This document shows positions 36,403 through 44,546 of a stretch of DNA of 64,000 bases, piece after piece. The DNA comes from Pontibacter korlensis. GTDB taxonomy: Bacteria > Bacteroidota > Bacteroidia > Cytophagales > Hymenobacteraceae. The DNA is taken from contig NZ_CP009621.1 in the NCBI RefSeq assembly GCF_000973725.1, positions 4,395,001 through 4,459,000 of the forward strand. Direction: 5' to 3'. Made by a program: the position numbers and the translations under genes. The first letter of the stretch is position 1, and each line of letters begins with the position of its first letter. The notes under the pieces are model-generated. The model was given only the letters and a program-made list of their open reading frames with translations. It was not told where the DNA came from and made no database searches.

Positions 36403-37158
36403 TTATTCTTTACCATAGGAAACTAACTCTTCATGACGCTCATGACCATGAAGTTTGTAGCCAATTCCATAGTCGCAATCATTTGAATCTGTAGCATTGC
36501 AGTATATAATTCTGGTAAACAGCCTGTAAACCATTCCTATATCCTTCACATATACTTCTTTACGATCATCAAAGCCTATCCATGATTCTGTCGGCTCTCC
36601 CTGAACAACAGTCAACGAACTTTCATAAGTGGAACCATTCAGAGTGAAAGGTTCATCCACGTTATGATATGTATAAGGCTCTTTGCTATTATAGTAATCT
36701 GACCTTTTTTCAGGGTTTGGTTCATAAGTATTTTCCTTATGATCATTATAGGCGTCTCCTAACCAGAATACGCCCTCTCTCACCGGAAACACAAGTTTTA
36801 CATACTTTGTGTTGTTTTTAGTGAGTACCACCATTGAATTAGACTTGGATACAACATAAACAGAATCATCCTCCCAAGGTCTACTTTCATTTTCTCTAAT
36901 AGACCGAATGATTTTATAATTAAGCGTATTCGTCTGGTCAAAGAAGGTTGTGTCTACCCGCTCACGCATTTGGAAACGTGTTGTGTCGCCCACATCACTC
37001 ATATACCTTATATCGGTAACGTTGTAGATACGGTAATCACCAATCTCCAATGGATAATACTCATAACCCATCGCTTTTGGATCCGGGTCTTTATACTTGT
37101 CCTCGCAAGATGCCAGCACAGTAGCCAGCATAACCAAAAGCAACAGGGCTCTTCTCAT
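36403..37158 (-). CDS. Hypothetical lipoprotein
   Basis: 251 residues. Lipoprotein signal peptide with lipobox LASC (MRRALLLLVMLATVLASC) followed by EDKYKDPDP. The mature part contains YYPLEIGDYRIYNVTDIRY, a start common to many Bacteroidota lipoproteins, and further beta-rich sequence; there is no known catalytic motif. Its first base is shared with the last base of the mnmA stop, so it is probably co-transcribed with mnmA and the subtilase. Confidence 0.85.
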   Translation of the reverse strand: MRRALLLLVMLATVLASCEDKYKDPDPKAMGYEYYPLEIGDYRIYNVTDIRYMSDVGDTTRFQMRERVDTTFFDQTNTLNYKIIRSIRENESRPWEDDSVYVVSKSNSMVVLTKNNTKYVKLVFPVREGVFWLGDAYNDHKENTYEPNPEKRSDYYNSKEPYTYHNVDEPFTLNGSTYESSLTVVQGEPTESWIGFDDRKEVYVKDIGMVYRLFTRIIYCNATDSNDCDYGIGYKLHGHERHEELVSYGKE

Positions 37159-38285
37159 TACTGCAACACGTTCAGGGAGAATTCTGAATTATAGTTTGAC
37201 TCAATCCAACCACCGCCAACTACATCATTACCTTCGTAAAAAACGGCAGCCTGACCAGGGGCAATAGCATGAACTCCGCTCAGGAAGTGTACTTTCATCT
37301 TATCACCTACCTGCTCAATAATTGCCTCTGTGCCACCATCATTGTAGCGTACCTTAGTTACAGTAGGAATAGGCTGACCAAGCAAGTTTTCATACTTCAG
37401 CATGTTCAGCTTTCCGACGGTCATAGCATTCTTAGCCAATTCATCATAGTTGCCCAGCACTACACGGTTATTATCCTTCTCGATGCGTGTAACATAGGCA
37501 GGAAAGCCCAAAGCAACACCCAAGCCTTTGCGCTGACCAATAGTATAGAAAGGATAGCCTTCATGCTTGCCTACCACTGTACCATCTTCCAAGACAAACT
37601 CACCACCGGCCACACGCTCTTCTAAACCTTCTACCCTGCGCTTCAAGAAGCCACGGTAATCGTTATCCGGGATAAAGCAGATTTCGTAGGACTCAGGCTT
37701 ATTTACCAGTTCAGTAAAGCCACGCTCACGCGCCATTTCACGAATCTCAGTCTTGTGCAGCCCACCTAGCGGGAAAATAGTACGGCTCAGACTTTCCTGA
37801 GAAATACCCCAAAGTGCATAAGACTGATCTTTATTTTCATCTAAGCCCTTAGAAATGACATAGCGCCCGTTTTCCTCACGCAGATTGGCATAATGGCCTG
37901 TTGCTATAAACTCGCAGCCAAGTTGATCTGCACGACGTAACAAGGCATCCCACTTAATGTGTGTATTACATAAAACACACGGATTTGGTGTGCGGCCAGC
38001 CAAGTATTCGTCAGTAAAGTGGTTTATCACATAATCACCAAACTCCTCACGGATATCTATAATATAGTGCGGGAAGCCCAGTTGAACGGCAATATTACGG
38101 GCATCGTTGATTGAATCGAGCGAGCAGCAGCCTGTCTCTTTTTTGCTGGCTCCACTAGAGGCATAATCCCATGTTTTCATGGTCATTCCAACAACCTCGT
38201 AGCCTTGCTCATGCAACATAACAGCCGCAACCGAACTGTCGATGCCGCCGCTCATGGCAACCAATACCCTTCCTTTTGTACTCAT
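37158..38285 (-). CDS. mnmA: tRNA-specific 2-thiouridylase
   Basis: 375 residues. PP-loop ATP motif VAMSGGIDSSVAAVML, catalytic Cys in NPCVLCNTHIKW and the second Cys in YEICFIPD, plus FYTIGQRKGLGVA. It makes s2U34 in Lys, Glu and Gln tRNAs using persulfide sulfur. Start at 38285, with a TATATTTG promoter element 45 bases upstream. Confidence 0.98.
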   Translation of the reverse strand: MSTKGRVLVAMSGGIDSSVAAVMLHEQGYEVVGMTMKTWDYASSGASKKETGCCSLDSINDARNIAVQLGFPHYIIDIREEFGDYVINHFTDEYLAGRTPNPCVLCNTHIKWDALLRRADQLGCEFIATGHYANLREENGRYVISKGLDENKDQSYALWGISQESLSRTIFPLGGLHKTEIREMARERGFTELVNKPESYEICFIPDNDYRGFLKRRVEGLEERVAGGEFVLEDGTVVGKHEGYPFYTIGQRKGLGVALGFPAYVTRIEKDNNRVVLGNYDELAKNAMTVGKLNMLKYENLLGQPIPTVTKVRYNDGGTEAIIEQVGDKMKVHFLSGVHAIAPGQAAVFYEGNDVVGGGWIESNYNSEFSLNVLQ

Positions 38286-38329
38286 CTATATAAATAATGT
38301 ATAATTATACTAAATTACTATGGTTGATA

Positions 38330-38337
38330 CAAATATA
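38330..38337 (-). promoter_or_regulatory. Candidate -7 element for mnmA
   Basis: TATATTTG on the minus strand matches TAnnTTTG, 45 bases upstream of the mnmA ATG. The -33 half is not clear. Confidence 0.5.
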
Positions 38338-38514
38338 GCAACAACAACACAGTTATAAAGTTTCAGGTTCTAAATAAAGGTGCCTACTTAGCTGTTTGAA
38401 TATCCTATTGGCGGAAAAAAAGCAGAAAAGGTTGGGTTAGCACAGAAAATCGCTTTTACTTTGAATGCAAATCTGTGTATAAACCGATTACATAAACATA
38501 AAGTAAAAATTACT

Positions 38515-39138
38515 ATGGGCTTACGTACCTCTGTGATAGTAAACGGAATAAACAATCTTAGCGACGCACGTTACTGTGCCGGAATGGGTGTAGATATTAT
38601 TGGCTTTAACCTTAAATTGGACGATCAGGATCGTGTGCAGCCTGAGACACTGAAGGAGATTTCTGGTTGGGTAGCGGGTGTTCAGCTGGCAGGCGAGTTT
38701 CTCCGTGCCAGACCAGACATCATAAATGAAATGGCCGAGGAGTTTAACCTGGACTATGTTCAGCTAGATGTGCCGTACTTAATTGATGAAATAGAGGAGA
38801 TTAATCGCCCTGTTATTCAGAAAGTGTTCATCAATAAGGATACTGTAGATAGTGAGTTGCTGGAAATGATGGAGCTTTATAGCCCCTATGTACACTCCTT
38901 TATTATCTTCTCTGATGATTTTACAACGATAGATGAGACAAACTCCAGCTTCCTGAAAGAGGTTTGCTCTAAGTTTAATGTGTACGTTGGCTTTGGAATC
39001 GATAAGAATAATATTTCTACAGTACTTCAGCAGATTAAACCAACAGGTATCGGCCTTCAGGGAGGACATGAGATAAAGCCTGGCCTAAAGGATTTTGATG
39101 AACTTGCCGAAATTTTTGAGGAAATAGAGGAAGCGTAA
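38515..39138 (+). CDS. TrpF-like (phosphoribosylanthranilate isomerase fold) protein lacking the catalytic Cys
   Basis: 207 residues from the ATG at 38515 (MGLRTSVIVNGINNLSDARYC). An in-frame start 54 bases earlier adds a non-homologous tail. The layout follows TrpF (strand 1, GVDIIGFNL, YVQLDVP, VGFGIDKNN, GIGLQGGHEIKPGLKDFDEL). The motif KVCGM is replaced by IVNGI, so the general-base Cys becomes Asn10, and the general-acid Asp of LFDT reads IFSD. A true TrpF is in the trp operon. A binding or different catalytic role is likely; function unknown. It is flanked by mnmA (divergent) and trmB (convergent). Confidence 0.75.
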   Translation: MGLRTSVIVNGINNLSDARYCAGMGVDIIGFNLKLDDQDRVQPETLKEISGWVAGVQLAGEFLRARPDIINEMAEEFNLDYVQLDVPYLIDEIEEINRPVIQKVFINKDTVDSELLEMMELYSPYVHSFIIFSDDFTTIDETNSSFLKEVCSKFNVYVGFGIDKNNISTVLQQIKPTGIGLQGGHEIKPGLKDFDELAEIFEEIEEA

Positions 39139-39142
39139 AAGA

Positions 39143-39190
39143 ACTGGAGAGTTAGAGAATTTAGAGGTTAAAGAGTTTGGGAGTTGCAAT
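39143..39190. repeat. Low-complexity GAGTTA-like intergenic stretch
   Basis: Imperfect repetition of GAGAGTTAGAG, TTTAGAGGTTA, AAGAGTTTGGGAGTT right after the TrpF-like gene. Such purine-rich micro-repeats occur in Bacteroidota intergenic DNA. No function can be assigned. Confidence 0.4.
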
Positions 39191-39270
39191 ACCTTGAAAG
39201 TAAATAGTTAATAGACTGAGGATAATACCTCCTGGACACATAACATTTAATAGTTTCATCTTCTACACAT

Positions 39271-39313
39271 AAAAATATGCCTGACGAACTTATACTTCGT
39301 CAGGCATATTTTT
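39271..39313. terminator. Bidirectional terminator before trmB
   Basis: AAAATATGCCTGACGAA pairs with TTCGTCAGGCATATTTTT, about 17 bp, loop CTTATAC, between convergent genes. Confidence 0.92.
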
Positions 39314-39341
39314 CATTAAAGCGAGAAGAATAACACTAATT

Positions 39342-40031
39342 CTAACTCTCAAACCCTTTGACTCCTATACTCTCTATCCCCACCCTATACTGCAAGTACT
39401 TGATAGCAATTCCTTCAGCCAGGTAACGCTTTTCATAGGTTGTATAAATACCCATCGTATGATCCTGCAGATCTGAATTGTAAAGATCTCCTGTATGAAG
39501 AAGACCTTTTACCTGTCGCTCCTGCACAACTTCAAGTGTGTATTCATAAAGCGGACCATTATCAGTTTTCAGGTGTATAATACCCCCCGGTTTCACGATA
39601 CGCTCATACATCTCCAGAAAGCGCGGTGAAGTAAGTCGGCGCTTAATATCACGGTCGCGTGGGCGTGGATCTGGAAAAGTAATCCATATCTCATCCACCT
39701 CATTCTCTGCGAAATGCTCTTCTATCCGCTCAATAAAAGTACGAAGGAAGGCAACATTATGTAGCTCCTCCTCTACTGCCAAGGTACTCCCCTTCCAAAT
39801 ACGGGCACCTTTGATGTCAGTACCAATAAAGTTTTTCTCTGGAAACATACGGCCCATTCCCACAGTGTACTCACCACGGCCACAGCCAATTTCCAACACA
39901 ACCGGATTGTTATTTTCGAAATGACTCTCACGCCACTTTCCGGCCATCTGGCCATATAGCTCATCACCTGGCTGCAATACGTTCTCACGCTCAGCCACTA
40001 CAGCGAATTTTGCTAGTTTAGATCTTCCCAT
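39342..40031 (-). CDS. trmB: tRNA (guanine-N7-)-methyltransferase
   Basis: 229 residues. SAM-binding motif VLEIGCGRGEYTVGMGR, then FIGTDIKGARIWKG, and the catalytic region IWITFPDPRPRDRDIKRRLTSPRFL with HLKTDNGPLYEYT. It methylates G46 of tRNA. The start lies 2 bases from the folC stop, so the two are in one operon. Confidence 0.96.
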   Translation of the reverse strand: MGRSKLAKFAVVAERENVLQPGDELYGQMAGKWRESHFENNNPVVLEIGCGRGEYTVGMGRMFPEKNFIGTDIKGARIWKGSTLAVEEELHNVAFLRTFIERIEEHFAENEVDEIWITFPDPRPRDRDIKRRLTSPRFLEMYERIVKPGGIIHLKTDNGPLYEYTLEVVQERQVKGLLHTGDLYNSDLQDHTMGIYTTYEKRYLAEGIAIKYLQYRVGIESIGVKGFES

Positions 40032-40033
40032 TA

Positions 40034-41329
40034 CTATAGTTCTTCAATTTCAGCAACCACAAAGGTACTACCTCCAATAAAAATAACCTCATCCGGTGCA
40101 GCATTTGCTTTAGCAGCCTTTATAGCCTCGGCTACAGTTAAGTATGAAGTACCCTTTAAACCAGCCTCCTCAGCTTTTTGTACCAAGTCCTCCACCGGTA
40201 GTGCTCGTGGAATGTTAGCCTGGCAGAAATAGTAGGTATAAGAAGAAGGCAACAGCTGCAGAATTTTGCTTACATCTTTATCATTGACCGCCCCAAAAAC
40301 CATATGCACCTGCTTTGGCACTAGCTTTTCCAGCCCTTGCAGGATTTGCTTTATGCCATCCTCATTGTGCCCTGTATCGCATATAGTAAGTGGTGCTTGC
40401 TGAAGTACCTGCCATCGCCCCTTTAAACCTGTTATACTTTTGGTATTAGCCAAGCCATTGCGAAGCGCCTTCTCAGGTATATTATAGCCTTTCAGATCCT
40501 GCAACACGTCAAGTGTTTGCAGCACTCCAGGCAGATTGTACTGCTGGTATACGCCAGCTAAGTCCAGTTCCAGGTCAGACAGATAGGTTTGATTATTCCG
40601 GTAAACCTGAAAGACCTGATGCTTCAGATCACTCTCTGCTACCTCCAGGCTATAATAATCAGGAGCAAAGTATAAAGCTGCACCAACCTCAGCCGCTTTA
40701 GCCACGAAAACCTCTTCCGCCTCTGCCTGTCGCATACTTATGACCGCAGGTACTCCAGGCTTTATGATACCTGCTTTTTCAGCAGCTATAGCACCTATTG
40801 TATCACCTAGCATATTTTGATGATCAAAGCTGATGTTGGTAATCAAGGATACTTCGGGTGTAATGATATTGGTAGAATCCAGGCGACCGCCTAGTCCTAC
40901 TTCAATAACAGCAATGTCTACCTGCTCTTCTGCAAAGTATTTAAAAGCCAGAGCCACTGTCATTTCGAAGAATGAAGGCTTTACCTGTTCGAAAAGTACC
41001 TTATGCTGCTCTACAAAATGAACAAGATACTCCTCAGGAAGCTCCTCGCCATTAACACGGACACGTTCTGTAAAAGATTTAAGATGGGGTGAAGTATATA
41101 GGCCGGTTTTATAACCAGCTTCCTGCAAGACGGCAGCTAACATATGAGAGCTACTTCCTTTGCCGTTGGTGCCGGCCACATGTATACTTTTGAACTGGTT
41201 CTGAGGCTGGCCTAGCGCATCGCAAAGAGCAATTATATTGTCGAGGCTCTTCTTAAAAGCAGCATTGCCGATGCGGTGAAACATCGGCAATTGCTGGTAT
41301 AAATAATCAAGACACTCTTGATAAGTCAT
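40034..41329 (-). CDS. folC: Folylpolyglutamate synthase / dihydrofolate synthase
   Basis: 431 residues from the ATG at 41329 (an in-frame TTG one codon earlier is less likely). Mur-ligase-type ATPase: VAGTNGKGSSSHM (P-loop), YTSPHLKSFTERVRVNGE, EVGLGGRLDSTNI, NISFDHQNMLG and a C-terminal domain with CDTGHNEDGI and VFGAVNDKD. It adds glutamate to folates. It lies 20 bases after the TonB-like gene on the same strand. Confidence 0.96.
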   Translation of the reverse strand: MTYQECLDYLYQQLPMFHRIGNAAFKKSLDNIIALCDALGQPQNQFKSIHVAGTNGKGSSSHMLAAVLQEAGYKTGLYTSPHLKSFTERVRVNGEELPEEYLVHFVEQHKVLFEQVKPSFFEMTVALAFKYFAEEQVDIAVIEVGLGGRLDSTNIITPEVSLITNISFDHQNMLGDTIGAIAAEKAGIIKPGVPAVISMRQAEAEEVFVAKAAEVGAALYFAPDYYSLEVAESDLKHQVFQVYRNNQTYLSDLELDLAGVYQQYNLPGVLQTLDVLQDLKGYNIPEKALRNGLANTKSITGLKGRWQVLQQAPLTICDTGHNEDGIKQILQGLEKLVPKQVHMVFGAVNDKDVSKILQLLPSSYTYYFCQANIPRALPVEDLVQKAEEAGLKGTSYLTVAEAIKAAKANAAPDEVIFIGGSTFVVAEIEEL

Positions 41330-41348
41330 CAATAAGTAAGTAAAAAGT

Positions 41349-42275
41349 TTAGCGGGCTGTGATTCTGAAGGTCACAACACCTGACGCACCCGTAGTTGCT
41401 GCGCCTGTACCAGTACGGCTAAATGTAGTTTTATAAAGCTGCTCTTTGTACCAGGAAAGTACACGTGGCGAAACTGTATTCTCTAATACTTCAACGTTAA
41501 CCAGGTTACCATCAGCATCAATTTTAATTCTGAAACGGATAAGACCTGTTTCGTTGCTGTATGGGTCACGCTTTGGCTCGATGTCGTAGCGCCAGCCTGG
41601 CATGTTAAGAGAGCCACCAGCTCCCCCACCTGCTTTACCGTACAGCGCTTTAGCATTAACATCTCCATCCGGATCGCCTTTGTCGCCGACCTTACCAGTA
41701 TCATCACCGTTGTTATTCCCAGTTGGTGTGTCGGAAGAACCATTTTTACCAGTACCTGAGCTATTTGTTGGTTGGCCAGGATATAGTGATTTTGGTTTTT
41801 CTGGCTCTTTCTTCTCCACTTCTTCTTTTGGTGGCGTAGGCTTTGGAGCTGGCTCCTTTACCTCTTCCTTTTTAGGTTGTGGTTTAGGCTGAGGCTTAAC
41901 TACCTCCTTTACCGTTACTGGTTCAGGTGCTGTGGTAGTAACAACCTTTGGTGTCTCTACTGGCTGCGCAGGAGGCGTTGGCTGAGAAACCGGCTCAGGC
42001 TGAGGATCTGGTTCAGGCTCAGGCTGAGTTGGAGCAGGTTTACTGTCCTCCACATTTTTGGAGTCGTTTGGTGTTGCCTTGGTTTGCACGTCACCGCTAC
42101 CCACATTGTCCATACCAAAGTTCAGCTGAATACCCAGCTCTGGTGCAGGAGGATCTGGAGCACGCCAGGCGAGCATATAAATAAGAAAGAGCAAAATAAG
42201 TACATGCACACCAATGCTGACACCGGCTGCGACACGTTTATTCTTCTCTTCTTCCTGTGAATGGGCAATTGCCAT
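41349..42275 (-). CDS. TonB-family energy-transducing protein
   Basis: 308 residues. One N-terminal membrane helix (about 17-38, GVSIGVHVLILLFLIYMLAW), a long Pro/Glu/Lys/Gln-rich periplasm-spanning linker (about 75-160), a Gly/Asn-rich stretch, then a TonB_C-like domain (about 230-308) with YDIEPKRDPYSNETGLIRFR and VLENTVSPRVLSWYKEQLY. It transmits inner-membrane proton-motive force from ExbBD to outer-membrane partners. It is placed after exbD and exbB in one operon, so these three should form the motor. Its outer-membrane client is probably encoded nearby or elsewhere. Confidence 0.88.
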   Translation of the reverse strand: MAIAHSQEEEKNKRVAAGVSIGVHVLILLFLIYMLAWRAPDPPAPELGIQLNFGMDNVGSGDVQTKATPNDSKNVEDSKPAPTQPEPEPDPQPEPVSQPTPPAQPVETPKVVTTTAPEPVTVKEVVKPQPKPQPKKEEVKEPAPKPTPPKEEVEKKEPEKPKSLYPGQPTNSSGTGKNGSSDTPTGNNNGDDTGKVGDKGDPDGDVNAKALYGKAGGGAGGSLNMPGWRYDIEPKRDPYSNETGLIRFRIKIDADGNLVNVEVLENTVSPRVLSWYKEQLYKTTFSRTGTGAATTGASGVVTFRITAR

Positions 42276-42287
42276 AATTTCAAATCC

Positions 42288-42683
42288 TTATTCTGATGGC
42301 ACGGTAGCCAACGTTACACTTGCATTCAGGCTCTTAGCAATGCCAGCCACCTTTACCAGGTGCTCTACTGGCACAGTCTTGTCTACGTGTAACACAACAG
42401 CCCCCTGCTCTGTTCCTTTTAAAAGCTGCGTGAGCTGCGGTTCGATGTCCTCTAGAGCTACTGGCTTTTCATTTAGATAATACTGCAGGTCATCTGTAAT
42501 TGTAACACTGATCTTTTGCATCACAATATCAGAAGCCTGGCTGGATGGTAGACTTACCGGAAGCCCAGAAGGCGTAACAAAATTAGAGGTAAGCATGAAG
42601 AAGATCAGCAACAGGAAGATTATGTCCGTCATCGACGACATGCTGAACTCTGCATTAATCCTGTTTTTAGAGCGGAAATTCAT
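42288..42683 (-). CDS. ExbD/TolR-family proton-channel subunit
   Basis: 131 residues. Single N-terminal helix containing the proton-path Asp in SMTDIIFLLLIFFMLTSNF, then the periplasmic ExbD domain. It works with the ExbB subunit encoded 2 bases upstream to couple proton flow to TonB. Confidence 0.93.
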   Translation of the reverse strand: MNFRSKNRINAEFSMSSMTDIIFLLLIFFMLTSNFVTPSGLPVSLPSSQASDIVMQKISVTITDDLQYYLNEKPVALEDIEPQLTQLLKGTEQGAVVLHVDKTVPVEHLVKVAGIAKSLNASVTLATVPSE

Positions 42684-42685
42684 TC

Positions 42686-43396
42686 TTAAAGCTGTGGTTC
42701 TTGTAAAAGATCAAGGAACTCTATTGAAGAGTATTCCATGGCATGCACAATGCTGTCAATTTTAGACACCAGGTAGTTGTAACCAACATATGCTGGCAGA
42801 CCAATAATCAGGCCAGTTGCTGTAGTTACCATGGCCTCATAGATACCGCTGGAAAGAAGCTTCGGGCTAACAGAACCCTCTGCCTGTGCAATAGCGATGA
42901 AGGCACCGATCATACCAGTTACAGTACCAAGGAAACCAAGCATTGGTGCAGCACCAGCAATGGTAGCTAGAGCTGAAAGGTTTTTCTCAAGGCGGCTGAT
43001 CTCAATTTTACCAACGTTCTCTATGGAAGTCTCAATGTTTTTGAGTGGGCTACCAATACGGGACACGCCTTTGGAGATCATTCTGGAAACAGGAGTATTA
43101 GCCTGGGCACACAGCATTTTTGCACCGTTGATATCACCGGCTAACACCATGCTCTTGATGCGATCGTTGAAGCCTTCAGGGTTCTTCGCTGCTTTCTTCA
43201 ATGTCAGGTAGCGCTCAACAAAGATGTAAATCGCTGCCAAAGACAAAAGAGCAAGCGGAATCATGGCCCACCCGCCATTCATGGCCAAATCAAAAAGCGA
43301 AACAGATGTTTCAGCAGCTGCTTCAGTCCCCTCTGCCAGTGCTGCGGTAGTGTCGGCGTCAGCCGTTGTCGTGATTTGTAATAAGAGTGATGTCAT
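42686..43396 (-). CDS. ExbB/TolQ/MotA-family proton-channel subunit
   Basis: 236 residues from the ATG at 43396 (MTSLLLQITTTADAD); an in-frame start 102 bases earlier would overlap the upstream gene and adds no family sequence. Three membrane helices, the first after GGWAMIPLALLSLAAIYIFVERY, and the MotA/TolQ core with ATIAGAAPMLGFLGTVTGMI and TTATGLIIGLPAYVGYNYL. It starts 1 base after the HU/SPOR gene's stop. It forms the stator ring around ExbD. Confidence 0.94.
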   Translation of the reverse strand: MTSLLLQITTTADADTTAALAEGTEAAAETSVSLFDLAMNGGWAMIPLALLSLAAIYIFVERYLTLKKAAKNPEGFNDRIKSMVLAGDINGAKMLCAQANTPVSRMISKGVSRIGSPLKNIETSIENVGKIEISRLEKNLSALATIAGAAPMLGFLGTVTGMIGAFIAIAQAEGSVSPKLLSSGIYEAMVTTATGLIIGLPAYVGYNYLVSKIDSIVHAMEYSSIEFLDLLQEPQL

Positions 43397-43397
43397 G

Positions 43398-44537
43398 TTA
43401 ATTAGTAAGTACCCAAAGTGTTTCTCCGAATTTTTTTCTGTAAGTATGAAGCGCAGCCTGTGCCTCCTCTGAAGATGCAAAATCAGCAACAGACACACGG
43501 AAAAGTTTACTACCTGGCTGAGGCACCAGTACTTTAACCTCGTGACCTTTCTCTATGAACTCGCTACGACTAACCTCAGCGTTTTCAAGACGAGCGTAGC
43601 CGCCATGAATGATGTAGAAACGTCCGTCACGGTTATTAATTATGTGAGCAGGCGTTTTTGTTTCTACTTCTTCTACTGCAACCTCAGCTTCAGGCTTAAC
43701 TTCTTCATTGGCAATAACCTCCCCTTCTGAGGCTAGAGTTACACTTTCACTAGCTGGCTCATACTGCCCATACTCCTCCGTGGCAGGTGTTGCTAAGGCA
43801 TCCACACCAGGAACAATATTCTCGTAGTAAGCCAAGCGCTCGTCCTCAGTAAAAGGAACATAATCTGCTGCATAGCGATTCGGCTCAGCCGATGCAGGAG
43901 TCCTGTAGCCAGAGGCGAACAACGAAACCGGATTCAGACTGCTCAGGTTATAGTCGGCTTGTAGAGACAGGAAGTAAACTGCAGATGCAGATAGACCAGC
44001 CAAAGCTAACCCAGCAGCCACATTGTAGGCTCGCTTGATACGTCTACGCAGTGGCTGTCTCTCTTCTACCAACTCCTGCTGGCGCTCTTTAATAAGCGTA
44101 CGGAGCACCGCAGGCTCTTCAACTTTAACAGGTCTGGCAATTAACTCAGGTAAGCCAAAGCTTGCCTCCAGCATATTATCAGCCTCCATGTATTCAAAAA
44201 CAAGGCGTCGCTCAGCATTATACCGGAATACGCCAATGTCATTAAGCTCAAATCGCTTTTCGTGGTGCAGGCTCTCTTTTGCTTTATGCACAAACTCTGC
44301 CACCCATTGCTGCGACTCAGCTTTGGTGATATTATTGTGATGCGCGATGGTACTGATAAGCAGTCCATCGTTCAGCACCAGTTTTTCGTTGAAAGCAATC
44401 TTTTTAGATGGCGGGGCCAGCGTATGCTTAACCGGGTTAATACGGGCTGGCACATACCGCGCAATCAGCCCTCCAAAATCAGGGATAATAACACAGTCGT
44501 GATCATACAGCAGTGACTTGATGTGCTTCTCAACCAT
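43398..44537 (-). CDS. HU-CCDC81 and SPOR-domain membrane protein
   Basis: 379 residues. Two N-terminal HU-CCDC81-type domains (about 1-130; HIKSLLYDHDCVIIPDFGGLI, SKKIAFNEKLVLNDGLL), a basic stretch RRRIKRA, one membrane helix (about 183-202), an acidic linker rich in Glu/Val/Ala, and a C-terminal SPOR domain (about 302-379, RFYIIHGGYARLENA, FRVSVADFASSEEAQAAL). HU-CCDC81 domains are predicted to bind nucleic acid or protein in the cytoplasm, and SPOR binds denuded peptidoglycan at division sites, so it could link the two compartments. It is set between an outer-membrane protein gene and exbB-exbD-tonB. Confidence 0.85.
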   Translation of the reverse strand: MVEKHIKSLLYDHDCVIIPDFGGLIARYVPARINPVKHTLAPPSKKIAFNEKLVLNDGLLISTIAHHNNITKAESQQWVAEFVHKAKESLHHEKRFELNDIGVFRYNAERRLVFEYMEADNMLEASFGLPELIARPVKVEEPAVLRTLIKERQQELVEERQPLRRRIKRAYNVAAGLALAGLSASAVYFLSLQADYNLSSLNPVSLFASGYRTPASAEPNRYAADYVPFTEDERLAYYENIVPGVDALATPATEEYGQYEPASESVTLASEGEVIANEEVKPEAEVAVEEVETKTPAHIINNRDGRFYIIHGGYARLENAEVSRSEFIEKGHEVKVLVPQPGSKLFRVSVADFASSEEAQAALHTYRKKFGETLWVLTN

Positions 44538-44546
44538 AAGCTAGTT

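Noticed and set aside
39143..39190. GAGTTA-rich stretch as a CRISPR or regulatory repeat
   Set aside because: Units vary in length and sequence and there are no spacers. It is listed only as low complexity.
41602..42260. Plus-strand ORFs rich in Pro, Gly and Arg opposite the TonB-like gene
   Set aside because: They mirror the repetitive Pro/Glu/Lys linker of the gene on the other strand.
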